From: Agroathelia rolfsii
Taxonomy: Eukaryota > Basidiomycota > Agaricomycetes > Amylocorticiales > Amylocorticiaceae
Length of the DNA: 64,000 nucleotides
Reading direction: 5' to 3'
NCBI GenBank assembly: GCA_018343915.1
Contig: JABRWF010000007.1
Location: forward strand, 1,550,001-1,614,000
Shown: positions 33,539-45,626 of the stretch, one piece after another
Position numbering within the stretch: position 1 is the first letter of the stretch
Layout: the number at the start of each line of letters is the position of its first letter
Made by a program: the position numbers and the translations under genes
The notes under the pieces: generated by a model
Seen by the model: the letters and a program-made list of their open reading frames with translations, nothing else
Databases searched by the model: none
Told to the model about the DNA's origin: nothing

Positions 33539-35521
33539 CTAATGCGAATAAGTGTACACGCTCTGGTCATATTGGGGATCCTCAGCTGTTCCAATCGGAA
33601 CGATCTCAACTGGCGTTCGTGCTTCAGAACTCGGCGCAACAGGATCAACTTCTGCTGAAGGGGCAGGGGAAGGGGTATATACGTCGACGTCGACTTTTGA
33701 GAGTGATGGAATATGGCCTATTACAGAATAAGGAAGTTGTTGTCCCCCAGCAGAGTTATCTGAGTAGGATACGGCAGCATCCACGTCACTGGACAGGGCA
33801 GCAGCGGGTGTAGGAGCAGGAGAAGCTGCTTGACTGTAAGAAGGCGAATCTGTGTGGCTGGCGAGATAAGGGGTGGCCAGCGCACCCGTCGATGCAGGTG
33901 CAGGAGAGGCCGTAGCGACTCTGGCCTTGGCAGCAGCAGCAGCAGCAGCGTCCTTGCGCTTGGTGCGCTTCTTGTTATCCCTATCAGCGATACTACGCTT
34001 CTGCGACGCAGCATGCTCTTCTGCCAGGCGCTGGGTGAGCTCCGCCATGGCCTGCTTCTCGTCCTCGACATCGAGCTCCCATTGTTCAGCCATATATTCT
34101 CCGTAGCGCTCGCAAACAGGCCGCCAGGTCCGTCTGGCCATAGCACTATCCTCATTACCCTCCACCTTGATTGTCACAACGGGCTCGCGCCCATCGAGGA
34201 GAGCGTCGATATCGTCCGGCGGGGGAAACGCAAAATTTGGACCGGGATTGATGCGCACACGCGCATCGTTAAAGAGGGAGATGGTAGGATAATACCCTAG
34301 CGTCCCGTCATCGAACGGGTTTTCTTTGTGCTCCAGCCCGCCATCTCTTGTCCGCTTCTTGTTCTTGCGCGTGGCGGAGGAGGATTTGAGCGGAAGGTAA
34401 TCGTAGATGTCGCTGAACGCCATACCCTGGCATTCGCCGTTGACGAAAAATGCGATGCGCGAGTCTTGAAGTTTGCTTAGTGGGCGCATTGTCTCGACTG
34501 TTGCATTTGCGGCAGCGGCGCCGTTGGAGGGCGGAGCCGGTCGTGTGCGGGGGCCAGTTCCGCGATTGCCACGTTCGGGTAGGTTCTTGACCGTGGCAGA
34601 TTTCTTGGGACTGAAGTTGATCGAAGTCGGGACGGACGCGGCGGCCTTGTTGGCGCCGCTCGAAGAGGGCGTGGTCGTCATGAGCGTACGCATCTCTTTT
34701 GTTTGGGCGTACTCGAGACTCTCGAAGTATTCCTGCCCTTTGTAGTCGATTGCGATGCGCTCGCGTTTGACGTGGGCCGGGTCGTTCGGGTCCCGTGGGT
34801 TAGGTGGGGAGCGTGGAGGGAGGGAGATGTACATGCCCACGATGTCGCCCGTGCTGAAGGGTTTTGCATACGACTTGGGACGTGCGAGGGTGACTCTTTC
34901 GCCTGTGAGATCACGATAGCCGTAGCTGTATGCATCCATGCCCACAGGGCCGTTAAGAGGGGCCTCTCTCCGTGCAAAGCCCAGCCGGACATGGCTAGCC
35001 TGGTCAACTTGAGGTTGGGGCTGAGGCTTGGAGGCATCCAAGGTAGCCGTGGATGGCTGTTTGCCGGTGTGTAGGATTTGAACCTCAACGTACCATTTAC
35101 CCTGCCTCAGAGGTGCGTTGGTACGTACGGATCTGAAGCCGTGGCTGCCTTGGAGGTTCAGTCCGTCAGGGGATATTTTAATGTTGGGGCTGCGGTCTTC
35201 CCATGAAGCACGGTAGCACCTTGGAGCAGACTCTATGGTGCGGGCGGGGAGAGCAGAACCGGGGGGAGAGAGACCAGCTGGTGTATAGCGAAAGCCGAGA
35301 CGGTTGAATACGGGCAGGACAGAGGTGTCCTGGGACGAGAAGAGGGGTAAGTCTGGGACAGCATCTGGAGGGAATATTGGATGGCGAGAGACAGACAGAC
35401 GAGGACGCTGGTCGAGAGCAGAGGTTTCACTAAGGGCAGTCGTAGGAGGAGCAGCTGTCGTCGCCGTCCCCGTCGCAGCGTCGACGTCGGCGGGCGAGGT
35501 GCTGCGTTTCCGCTTCAGCAT
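33539..35521 (-). CDS. bre2: COMPASS complex subunit Bre2/ASH2L
   Basis: Subunit of the Set1 histone H3-K4 methyltransferase complex. Intronless, 660 residues, in a region where other genes are heavily spliced. The SPRY domain begins near residue 110 with RASWEDRSPNIKISPDGLNL and GKWYVEVQILHTGK, includes HVRLGFARREAPLNGPVG and YGYRDLTGE, and is interrupted by long disordered insertions, as in Bre2/ASH2L. It resumes with ISLFNDARVRINPGPNFAFP. The C terminus is Ala/Ser/Pro-rich with a Lys-rich patch (KKRTKRKDAAAAAAA). No PHD/winged-helix module precedes the SPRY domain, as in many fungi. The head-to-head neighbour is a ubiquitin E2. Confidence 0.9.
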   Translation of the reverse strand: MLKRKRSTSPADVDAATGTATTAAPPTTALSETSALDQRPRLSVSRHPIFPPDAVPDLPLFSSQDTSVLPVFNRLGFRYTPAGLSPPGSALPARTIESAPRCYRASWEDRSPNIKISPDGLNLQGSHGFRSVRTNAPLRQGKWYVEVQILHTGKQPSTATLDASKPQPQPQVDQASHVRLGFARREAPLNGPVGMDAYSYGYRDLTGERVTLARPKSYAKPFSTGDIVGMYISLPPRSPPNPRDPNDPAHVKRERIAIDYKGQEYFESLEYAQTKEMRTLMTTTPSSSGANKAAASVPTSINFSPKKSATVKNLPERGNRGTGPRTRPAPPSNGAAAANATVETMRPLSKLQDSRIAFFVNGECQGMAFSDIYDYLPLKSSSATRKNKKRTRDGGLEHKENPFDDGTLGYYPTISLFNDARVRINPGPNFAFPPPDDIDALLDGREPVVTIKVEGNEDSAMARRTWRPVCERYGEYMAEQWELDVEDEKQAMAELTQRLAEEHAASQKRSIADRDNKKRTKRKDAAAAAAAKARVATASPAPASTGALATPYLASHTDSPSYSQAASPAPTPAAALSSDVDAAVSYSDNSAGGQQLPYSVIGHIPSLSKVDVDVYTPSPAPSAEVDPVAPSSEARTPVEIVPIGTAEDPQYDQSVYTYSH

Positions 35522-35674
35522 CTTTGTCGTCGGTGCTCAAGCCACAGCCGCAGGCAGTAGCGCCCTTGGCCATTAACCAGTACCATTTGCATCGACCACC
35601 ATGACCGCCGTCAGGCTCGTCGTATTTTGTCTTGCTTGCTTGTTTATTATCAACTGACATGGCATACATCCACC

Positions 35675-36580
35675 AGACGCATCCAGAAGGTATTGCTACA
35701 CAATGGCCATGAAGACGATTCATTGCTGATTATCGTGTGAGCAGGAATTGACTGATGTCATGAACAACCCCATCGCGGTCTGTTCCTCTCGACAATTCCA
35801 CCAGTAAAAATATCAAAAAATTAATAGTCAACATCGATGTTGCACAGGGAGTCAGCGTCGACACACCAGATGGAAATCTCTTCCAGTGGAAATGCAAGAT
35901 CAAGGCTGCTGTATGCTCCTTTGGCATAGGAGTACCACAGACACTGATGTCGTCTTGCAGCCGGACAGCCCCTACAAAGATGGCACTTTCCACTTCAATC
36001 TGACTCTACCAGAGAACTTTCCCTTCAAGGCTCCTACTGTGTGCTTCAAACTAATATAATCCTGCAAAAATCGATAATCGATCTCTTTCTCTCTCCAGGT
36101 CACTTTCACGACTAAGATCTACCACCCCGGAATCAACGAAGAGGGCCATATATGCGTCCCTATTTTGAGAAACGAGGTCAGGGCCCACGTATTCTGTCCA
36201 GATAAGGTGCTGACTGTCATTGGCAGTGGAAGCCTTCTGTATCATTGCTCTCAGGTGGGCGATCTCACAGCTCTTTTAGGTACTCATAATACTTATTCAT
36301 GTCTCACTCTATTGTTCTTTTCTAGTGCTTATGATCATCCAGGACAAGGTCAACAACCCTAGCCCCGATGATCCCTTCGAGCCTGATATTGCCGCGGTAT
36401 GCGATTTATGATTCCATGTGCATTTCTCTTCTGGGAGTGCTCACGGCAACGCACAGCTCCTGAAGAATGACGTGACCAAGTTCCGTGCTACGGCCAAGGA
36501 GTGGACTAAGAAGTGAGTCTGCCAGTATTCTTGTATATCGCTTGACTCATGCGAGGGTAAATATTAGATATGCGATGTAA
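35675..36580 (+). CDS. Ubiquitin-conjugating enzyme E2 (start unresolved)
   Basis: Coding blocks 35675-35689, 35745-35777, 35848-35910, 35961-36038, 36099-36176, 36227-36254, 36326-36396, 36457-36512 and 36568-36580 make a near-complete UBC fold of about 144 residues: RRIQKELTDVMNNP helix 1, FNLTLPENFPFKAPTVTF, the active-site cysteine in NEEGHICVPIL, WKPSVSLLSVLMIIQDKV, and the C terminus TAKEWTKKYAM. The motif normally HPN reads HPG. I could not join the first block to an ATG in phase: an ATG in good context at about 35610 and one at 35659 both give the wrong phase. Cytosolic/nuclear; closest in style to small 17-kDa E2s of the UBE2D/UBE2L kind. Confidence 0.85.
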
Positions 36581-37202
36581 TTAGGCTGGGGGAGGGGAAG
36601 GTATGCGAGAGGATATTAGTACAAATTGATGGTGGTGTTATTAAACATAATTGTATCCATATATGATGATTTTATTTTGTTTATGATGATTCTGGACGGA
36701 GTGGGCTATCAAGGCACTTGATACGTAAGTGATACGGCTGAGAGCGGCAGAGACCTGGCCCAGAAGACGACGAAGAGCGGGAGATGATGATGGTGATGGA
36801 ACAAGAGGCGCCATTTGCCGCCATTCCCAGTCGTCGTCGCTGGCCAACCTGAACCGCCATCGCGTCTCTCGCTCAACTCGACCATCGCTGTCGTCGTATA
36901 CCCCCTCAGAACAGCTCACACTCACTCACGCTCCTTCTGGCAATCTCAAAGGGCGGATATCAGTACACTGTCCAGGTTCTCTGCCCGGCATATCCCCTCA
37001 CTCGTCCTCGTGTTCCCCACGTTGCTTGCCTATTATTCTCCTGTGAATACCTCTCGGCCGCAAAACATATCCCATATCATTTGCCCAAAACTGTACCCCT
37101 TGGGCCAGAAACCAGACAGGCAGCAGCAATAGCAGCAGACAGCGTAGCATCATCCGGAATTCCCCCCTGCGTGTGAGACTTAGCGAGCTGTCAGACTGAA
37201 CC
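36581..37202. other. Intergenic, 622 bases
   Basis: E2 3' UTR and the leader of the long gene that follows. Short open frames are rich in Ser/Arg and have no splice logic. A few CAG/CAGCAG triplets lie near 37120. Confidence 0.5.
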
Positions 37203-40200
37203 ATGAATCGATTCAGGTTCGTGAACATGCCTATTTGCCATACATCTACCTATATACCACCATTATACTTGAACAAAACGACGATAACGACCCAAGCTCT
37301 GTCCCCCCACACGCGTATCCCGCGTGCCTCGTCTTTGCACCCTCATTTTGCCTTGCGTCATATTACTATTGTTCAGGAATTGATACGTCTTGCTATACAG
37401 GAAGAAGTCCGACGCGAAGCAGCAGCAGGCATCGTCCCCTCAGCAATCACTGCCGGGCCCTCACTCTGCCTCTTCTTTGCGAAACGGGTCCCTCTTATCC
37501 AAAACCAGTACGGCCAGCTTTACCTCGGGCGGTGGATACGACGCCAGCGATTCTGCCAGTTTCAGCCCAAACACCAGCGCTGATAACATCCACTTTCCCG
37601 TCCTCCCTCCTGAGAGTGATTTCCGCACGTCTCTCATCCTGCCCGAGTGCGTCAATATCCTGTTTAATGACAATAATTTCAATTGATTTGTTTACATGGT
37701 CGTAAATGACTCTGCTTACACACAGCTTGTCTCGTCGCTTTACACTGCTCCGCAACAACACGGGCAGTCCTGCCGCATTGGACGCACTCCGTTCTCGCTT
37801 CGCTGAACAGCGCGCAAGAGGCTCTGCAAATCAGATATCTGAGGAAGAAGAAGATATGGTCCTCGCTTCCCTTAGGCGTCTCCAGCCGCGGTCGACGACA
37901 ACAACGTCCACTTCCAAGAGCTCAGATACTGACGGTGAAGACAGTCAGTCCACCGCAACGGTCTCGCCGAGCAAGAGGCGTTACGATCACAGTAATTTGT
38001 TCGGCGCGTCAGGAAGACTTCGTGACTACAGCTATGTGCGGAATGCGCGCACGTCCAACGCCAGTGCATCGAGTCGAAGTAACTCCACCAAAGCGTCGAT
38101 ACAGCCCCGTGCTATGGACGCTTCAAGTATGGTCTCATCGCCCCCTGGGACTCCCAAGGCGAGCGACCGCTTTTCAACGCAAACGGGCAGTAGCAGTGGT
38201 ATGGGCGTAGCCTCCCAGCAACGTGGCGAGAATGATCATCCGGATGCTGAAAAGGCGCCGGAAATTTTCTCTAAGCGTGCATCGCTAGCGTTAGAAGCTG
38301 CTATCAGAGAAATGGAGGAAGAAGCCGAAGACGAAATCGTCATGGAGCGCTCTACGCCCATCACACGTACATCGCCGGGAACACATCCAATGAGCGTCAA
38401 CGGAAGTCAAGAACGATTCGCAGGTATCTCTGTAAGTGTTCATTTTCATTTTTCAATGCATTGGACTTTTTCTCCTCTCAACATCACGAACTGCCTTGCC
38501 ACGTGGATGTGATGCTTCCGGAACGGCCCACTTGGGTTCTGGTTACGCTTGGTCTTCGCCGCCATTTAGACGCGCGTGTGCCTTCATGTTTCCTGACCTT
38601 TGGCTAAATCGGTTTTTAAATGTACAGGGTCAAAATAATTCATCTTACTTCGATGTCGGTGTCGCCGTCACATCCGATCAGATCAATGCATATAGTAGCT
38701 CGTCAGAGTTGTCGTCACCAACATCCCCGCATGCTGGACCCGTCTCACCGCAACCTCTCTACCCTGATGCAATTACATCTCCAAATCCCACGCGCCCTGG
38801 TGCCCATCCTGATGCACTACAACGGCCAGAAACGCCTCATCGTCCTATCACCCCTCGTTTGCCGGGGTACATACCAGGCATGCCCATCCCGAGACCTATA
38901 ACCCCCCGCGACCCGACTTTCGACAGTGACCGGTCGCATTCGACGACACCTCGTGCAAACTCACCTGCTAGCTCCCCTATCAACGCCAACTTCTCATACC
39001 CACACCATGCAGGGCATTCTACATCGGGGTATTCATCTTCCAGTTACGCTTCAACCATCCCCCGTCGTGGATCTATTACTACCTCCAGCAGTATCAGCTC
39101 GTCGCGCATGCCAACCACGTACGCACCACGCCCCAGCCCTGCAAACGGCTCCAACAGCGCAATCCATAGCTTTGTTGGATCTGAGGATATCGAGCAGCAG
39201 CAACGACACCGCGGTAGTCCCAGTCTGGGCCCTGGTATACCACAGACCGCCAGCCCAGGCTTCAATCTAAGTCGTTCAGGTAGTTTGGCCTCCCATGATG
39301 GTCAAAATAATAATAATAACGACCGGCGACGGCCTGCCTCACCACTTTCGAGTCAGACGCAGACCTACCAATCGCTGGCGATGCCTGCTCGACCGAGCAC
39401 GCCGTCGAGCATCACCTGGGTCCCGCAGCCGTCGCCCTCGCGCCCGACAGCGACGGGAACATCCCACCGCGTCGAGCCGTCCATCACCTCGAATCTCATG
39501 CGCTCCGGCAGCGTCGCGTCCTCGTTTGGGCGTACCGGTAGTTCATCGGGGCACAGTCGCGGCGGCAGCTTTGGCACCGACATCGGCATGCATAGCACCA
39601 TCCATGGTGAGCTCGAGCGCGCCAAGATGGTTTCACCTGCATTGCCAGACTCGCCCATGCTCGATGTTAGCTCGCCGGGCCAGGTTTGGGATAGGATTCA
39701 GCAGGTACAGCAGCAGCAACATCAGCACCGACAGGGTAGTAGTAGCGGCGATGGTAGCGTGTACAGCAGTCCAAGGGACGACCGTCCGTCAAGCCTTGAT
39801 CTCGGCTCGCCTGTGCTGGGACCGACGGCACGCCCATATACGCCACCCAGCGCAGCAGCAGCCGTCTCGAGTCCTAATGCCTATCGGTCAGGGACACCTA
39901 CGCAGCAGCTGCAACAACAGCAGCGCGCTGCGAAATCTTCATCCGCGTTTTCTGGAAACACCGAAACAGCCTCGCGGTCGTCTGATCTTGTCACTGCTAA
40001 CAGCACCGCGAACAACCGGTCCCTGAAGCACCTGTCCTCGTCCTCATCGCGCCCAATATCACCTTTTGTCCTCAACCTCGGTGGGTCGTCGTCAAACCCG
40101 TTCATGCTGTCCTCGCTCGCCAACGGCTCGCGTGAGTCGCTCGAGAGCACGGGGTCGAGCTACCATTCGGATTCGTGGGATTTGGATGCTCGCAAAGACC

Positions 40201-43200
40201 TGGCGCTGGATCTGTTCTCTGATGTGGATCCGCTTCCGCCTGCGTGGCATAGTCTGGATAAGTCTAGCGCGGCTACTTCGCCGGATGACGATGGGGTTAC
40301 ACCTGCTGCGGCTAATGGGGATGACGATGTGGAGGATATTATACGTAGGTATGCTGGGTTGACAAAGGAAGACTTTGTGAAGATCCAGAAGAAGTTGGTA
40401 GACGCTGCTGTGGCAAAATCTGCAACGCCGGATTTGAGAGAGAGGACGCCTTCGTTGAGGAGGCGGAGGCCTTCTACGTCCATGTCTGCTAATTCCCCGA
40501 TTGGTAGAGAGATTAGTAGGGTGAGTTTCTCTTTTTCTCCTTCGTGATGTTTTATTCGATCTAGAGTTGACACTGTTATGCACAGATGGCGAGTCCTCCG
40601 CCCAGGTCACAAAGTCCTGCTTCTCCTGCGAAGAGGATGGATCCCAATGTCAACACCCCTAGACCCATGAACATAGTTGATCTGACTATCGAGCCTATTG
40701 AACCCGTTAAACCTCTGGAAGTCGTTATATCGCCCAAGATCATCACCGAGCCTTCTGCACCATCTGCAGAGGCCTTGGAGCAGGAGCAAGCCTCTTTACG
40801 GAAGCAAAAGGACCTGGCTCAGGCCATCTTTGGATCAGAACAACTCTCACCCACCAATACCTCTTTTGCGACACCTGGTATTTCCACTCCCCCTACACCC
40901 TCTCCTCCTAAAACACCAGCGACAGCTTCCCAATCTTCCCCTCATCTGCCCCCGACGCCGCGTGTTTTTGGTCATGATATTGAACTGGCAAAAGATGTAC
41001 AGCGCCGTGCGGAGGCTGCTACCATGGCTCTGCGCAAGTCACCGTCGAATCCCAAATTGAACGGCGCTGCCGTCTCTGGCGGCCCGGCGATAACCAAGCG
41101 GAAAGTCGACCCTCACCAAATCTCATCCCCTACACTTGTTTCTGCGTCGACCAGTGTGGATACTATACCCCTGCCCAGTCCTGTGATACCCCAGGGAGCC
41201 AGCCCTAGCACGGGCTCCTTCAGGCTCGGTCGTTTCAAGAAGCTTCGTGGCACCATCAAAGGCAAGCCGACAATGCCCAGTGGTGAGGAGATTACGCCAT
41301 ATCCCCTCACCCCAGGTAGCACCTCGTCCACACCGTCAGCGGGCACACCTGCTGGGTCTATCAATAACCGTTCGCTCATCGATACGCCGATCGCATCAGG
41401 CCCTGCCAGTGCCAGCGAGATTGGCAGGTTCAAAGTGCCGCCTCCGGTGTCGGTCTCCACCCCACCTGCGTCTGCCGGACCGGGTCTGAAAGGGTTCATG
41501 GCTCGGTTCCGCAAGCGTACAGGGGAGATATCACCCGAGAAGGAGCGTCGTTCACCTATCGTTTCGCCTACTGCGACAGTGTCGTCTGCGTTCGACGCGA
41601 CGACGACATTCCCTCGATATGATGCGCCTGCAGCGCCAAGGGAGAGCCATTCGGCGCCTGCTCATAAGGAGGCGTTTATCACTCCTCCAAAGCTCCCCGA
41701 ACCTGAGGCTGTTTCCGTCCCTCACGCGGAGACTTCGCAAGGTGAAACCACGGTCGTTGAGGGTGATAGTGAGCGGGCTAATCAGGAAGCCGCTCTGCGA
41801 CAGTTGTTTGCTGCTGCCGGGAGCTTGGGTGTCGACCAGGCGCTTTTGCAGGACGTGCTTGCTCGCTCATCCTCTGTTGCGTCCAAATCTACTACATGGA
41901 GCAAGCTGACGAGGAACAACTCCGCCGTGACGACGAGTACGAAGTCAAGAACGGGTACAGACAGCTGGATACCCCCTACGGTCAACGAGGAAAGCGCTCG
42001 GTCCCCAATGGCTAGCAGTTTTGTTGCGAGGCCGAGTACTTCCAACGATGATGTATCGCCAGAGCGAGCTATATCTCCCGAGGGCAACGATAATACGATC
42101 ACTAAAAAGGTTGCCGCTACTGCCCCCTCCCCCGTCCCAGTCTCCACCATTCGCCGGAGGCCGGACCATCTGCGTCCGCCTCGTGAGCAGACGCAAAGCC
42201 CGTCAGACCCCTCAACGGCCGTCTTGAGACGGACAATCATCTACCCATCCGATTTCCGCGCGACGCTCGACCTAACTGCGCTCATGCGTAAGAATTCAAA
42301 TACGCCGCAGCCACAACAACAACCGCAGCTACCACAGCAACAAGGCAAGGCAAGCAAGAGGCGCTCTGTTGGCGCCGCGTCGATACAGTCCACTGCGAGT
42401 CGTTCCATCCACGACCGTGTGCCGACGCCGCCACCGCCGCGCTCGCCTACGGGTCGCCGATTCTCGGTGGACCGCTCGCAGCCTATGCCCCAGCTCCCGG
42501 CGGTGTTGACTGGCGCCGGTCAGCAGCAGCAGCAGCAGGGCTCGAGCAACCTACTCCAGCCCCCTCCGTTACCTGGCGCGCTAGAAAAGTCCAATTCGGC
42601 ATATGATTCGTTGTGAGCCCTTGACTATATCGCTACTTGTTTTTGTGTATTAATATTTGGTTTTGTGATATAGGTACGATATGTATGTTGGTGAGGTTCG
42701 ACCGGCTGCGGAGCTGGCTGAAGCCGAGCAGCAACCTGAACATGGACCCGCCGTTGAGGTGCTGGAGTTGGCTAATGGAGAGACCATCTGGTACGAACTT
42801 TTCATACCCGTATTATCATGATTTCGCGTTATAGCTGAATGCCCCATAAAGGTCAATCGTGAACGGCTTGCGGGACGATGACGCCGAGTCCTACTACGGC
42901 AACCGTGCCAGCTTTGCGTCTGAATACTCTAACGGAAACGAGGGCGTTCAGGTCTTCTTCAAGGAACATAACAGGAATCCGTCGAAAGACAGCACCACTT
43001 CATATCAGTCTAAGAAGAAGGGCCAAGGAAAATATCGTCCCGAAACCAAGGTAAGCGATTGTTGTATGCTAGTTGGTTCATAGTCTTTGGAGCTAATGTG
43101 TATGCCTCTCGGATGCAGGTCTTTTACAGTTCGTCCACCCAGATAGGACGCCTCATCGAAAACTTGTCATCAAGTATGGAGGCAGGCTCGTTCAACATAT

Positions 43201-43343
43201 TGCCCCAGCATCAACAAGCCAGCGCGGGCCGTTCTCATCCGCCATCCTTCCATTCTAATATCACCGGCGTCACGGATAATATGAATTGGACCGTGGAAGA
43301 GCGCCTGGAACATATGCTAGGATCTATGGCTACTGCATCTTAA
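37203..43343 (+). CDS. Large Ser/Pro-rich protein of 1,808 aa, function unknown
   Basis: Eight exons, 37203-37216, 37401-37646, 37726-38431, 38628-40520, 40586-42612, 42674-42790, 42852-43050 and 43119-43343, join in frame for 1,808 residues. Only the ends look ordered. The N terminus MNRFRKKSDAK, then SDFRTSLILPDLSRRFTLLR, is a pattern I associate with unnamed basidiomycete proteins; the C terminus has GETIWSIVNGLRDDDAESYY, VQVFFKEH and STQIGRLIENLSSSMEAGSF, and ends LEHMLGSMATAS. Between lie about 1,500 residues of Ser/Pro/Thr with many SP/TP sites and polyQ patches, so heavy phosphorylation is likely. LGRFKKLRGTIKG and GFMARFRKRTGE are basic islands that might bind membranes or kinases. 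A polarity or signalling scaffold is a guess. Confidence 0.8.
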
Positions 43344-43625
43344 CAACAAAATAACCCTCACGCTCGTTTTAGTTTTTCCTTTGTTCGCTTTCTCCTGTTT
43401 GCCCTCTCTTTCTACTAGCACATGAACTATATTTTCAAAATAACTACCCGGATTTATCTCTCATTATTACCCCTTCTTTATCATCATTACCAGCAACTTC
43501 GTGATCTTCTAATATATGAAAACTAATATTTTTGTGTCACTGTGTTATGCTTTCTTGTCTTGTCATTTTCTTGTCAAATACACACTCTTTATTCACCCTT
43601 CTTTGTTCATATTGCCCCTCCAGTT

Positions 43626-43644
43626 CCCCCCCCCCCCCCCCCCC
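43626..43644 (+). repeat. Poly-C run (19)
   Basis: Uninterrupted run of 19 C in the 3' flank of the long gene. It is prone to slippage and could form an i-motif, or a G-quadruplex on the other strand. Confidence 0.85.
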
Positions 43645-44178
43645 ATTTTATCTTGATCTCTTTGTTTGCATAGATTTTTTCGAGAAACAAAAAAAAAAAC
43701 AAGTCATTTTCAGTAACAAGAAAAAAGGATAGGGTATATATTTGTGTAAATATCAGAAAGCACTATGGTCAATATGCCCCTTCTTCTCTTTCCACTTTCA
43801 AAGACATTTACGTTTTATGTTGTGTGGTTGTGCGTCTGTTTTTGTTATGTAGTACGTAGTGCTGGTCCGGGAGTAGTTTTTTTTTCAGAGAGAACAAGAA
43901 AAAGGTGAACAAACAAGCGAAAAACCTGACAATGATATTATCGGTGGACAGACCGATGTCTAGCAACTTCAATTTTCCCAAAGCATTCAAAAGCGAAACG
44001 AGGAGAAGAGAGAGTAAAAGAAAAGAGGAGAGAAAGAGAGGAAAGAACAAGATAGCAAAGTGCAAAGCAAGATGGACTGACTAACTGATCGAAAAAGAAG
44101 CAGAGAAAAGAAACGGATAGGAGAAGAAAGAGTAAGTAAAGTCCGTTCTTGGGCCTGGTGACGAACCATTGGTTGAAA

Positions 44179-44189
44179 GGGGGGGGGGG
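44179..44189 (+). repeat. Poly-G run (11)
   Basis: Eleven consecutive G in intergenic DNA just beyond the 3' end of the DUF6593 gene. Confidence 0.8.
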
Positions 44190-44315
44190 ATGGTACGTAA
44201 TTATCCGCATGCGAAAAATGTGGGACAAGAAGCAGAAGGCCATAAAAAAAAGGAGTTGTGTGGGAGAGATGATGAGACCAATGGAGACGTTTGGTGAAAG
44301 AACAAGTTCAGTTCG

Positions 44316-45115
44316 TTACATTGCCCAACCTTGAGAATCTATCCATCTATTGATGGTGAGAGAAATGAGACTGAGAATGAGAAGCTGGTCGCCGATGAAG
44401 TAGTACCTGCAAAGTATTGTATTAGCCCGATAACGCCCTTCGTCAAAGTCAAATAGTCTTGTAGGAAAGAAGGGGAGAGAATAAAGCAACTCAACTGGAA
44501 GAATGCATGGGATTGGCCTAGGGGCGTTTGTTGTGACTGTCTTCGAAACGATGCCATCCTCATGTTGGTAGAACTAGCATAGAGCTGTAAGGAGAGTCGT
44601 GTCGTTGAGCGTTTCTTTCTTGCTTTCATCCAAGACAGAAAGGAATATTACATCATAATTGCCATCAGGCCGTCTTCGCCATTCGTACTGTTGGCCGCCC
44701 ATTGAAAACACACGTACTCTGAAGATAAACAGAAAAATTGCTATTTTGAGGCACAGTTGCGAGCAAGTGTGCACTAGAGCTGCATACCCTGGAGTCATTG
44801 TTCTGACCAGATTGCTCATATAGCACTGTCCACTAGGCGCAGTGACCGTTCCTAGCTGGGTGCCATTGCTACCCGTCCAGCTGAGCTCGGCGGCTATATC
44901 GCGTGCGTCACGGTTGAACTGCCAGAAGCACTGCCTGTGAGCAAAAATGACGTATTTTGAAGTAAACCACCCATCCACAAGTTACACACCAGTGTCCGAA
45001 AACCAGTGGTAGGATGGTACTGAGTAATGAGCTCAAAGTAGATGGGCTTGTTGTCTTCCCCGATGATAATGCAGTCTCTGACACTGTCACGTCCGGTAAA
45101 GAAGAGGCTGTACAT
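44316..45115 (-). CDS. DUF6593-type basidiomycete protein
   Basis: Five exons give 171 residues. The first is 45115-44990 (MYSLFFTGRDSVRDCIIIGE and on to GFRTL). The second must start at 44930, so that CFWQFNRDARDIAAELSWTG stays in frame. Later blocks read GGQQYEWRRRPDGNYD, LYASSTNMRMASFRRQS, LGQSHAFFQ and a final hydrophobic helix LLILSLISLTINRWID near the C terminus. The layout (beta-rich body, QYEWRR core, terminal membrane-like helix with NRW) is that of the DUF6593 family found mainly in Agaricomycetes. No enzymatic motif; role unknown. A tail anchor is possible. Confidence 0.72.
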
Positions 45116-45626
45116 GTTCTATAGGGCAGATAAAGCGATAAGACTCTCGGGACAACTATCTAGACGCAGATGGAGGGCAATGAACGACAGAGGGAGGAGT
45201 GGGCGAGGAAGGAGGGGGATTTGTCAGATGAAAGGGCGGGGGTAGGCGCATGCCGTGAAGAGGCATATGAGAAGCGCGTGATGTGGCGTTAGGAAGCGAA
45301 GTGCCATTTGGGCGTCTAATGCACTCATGTATAGATAGACAGTGAATGGGTCGTTGAATTTGCTCTCTGAATACGCGGACAAGGATGAGTGAAGGATTGA
45401 GAGTGGCGAAAATTACTTCTTGGGATCGGCAAACGAGACCATGCGAATAATACGATCAATCCAGGGAAGCTTATCGACCTGACACTTTCTGTCAAAACAA
45501 ACAACAAGCCTAACTACTTCAGGTTATATTGCTATCACGTGACTCCCCTCCTCTCTCTCCTACATCACCATTCCACTCTGTCGTCTCCCGACCCTGCCCT
45601 GGCTGATTCCCAATTCGTCCGGCCAG
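45116..45626. other. Intergenic, 511 bases
   Basis: Promoter of the DUF6593 gene and 3' flank of the BTB gene. A plus-strand open frame at about 45.5-45.8 kb is the antisense shadow of the BTB C terminus. Confidence 0.5.

Larger units (their letters stand above)
43344..44315. other. Intergenic with homopolymer tracts
   Basis: Nearly 1 kb without a gene, strongly purine/pyrimidine-biased: T-rich to about 43700, then purine-rich 43990-44140. It contains a 19-C run and an 11-G run listed separately. Confidence 0.6.

Noticed and set aside
33721..35100. Open frames overlapping Bre2 on both strands
   Set aside because: Bre2 matches a known family along its whole 660-residue frame; the others are shadows.
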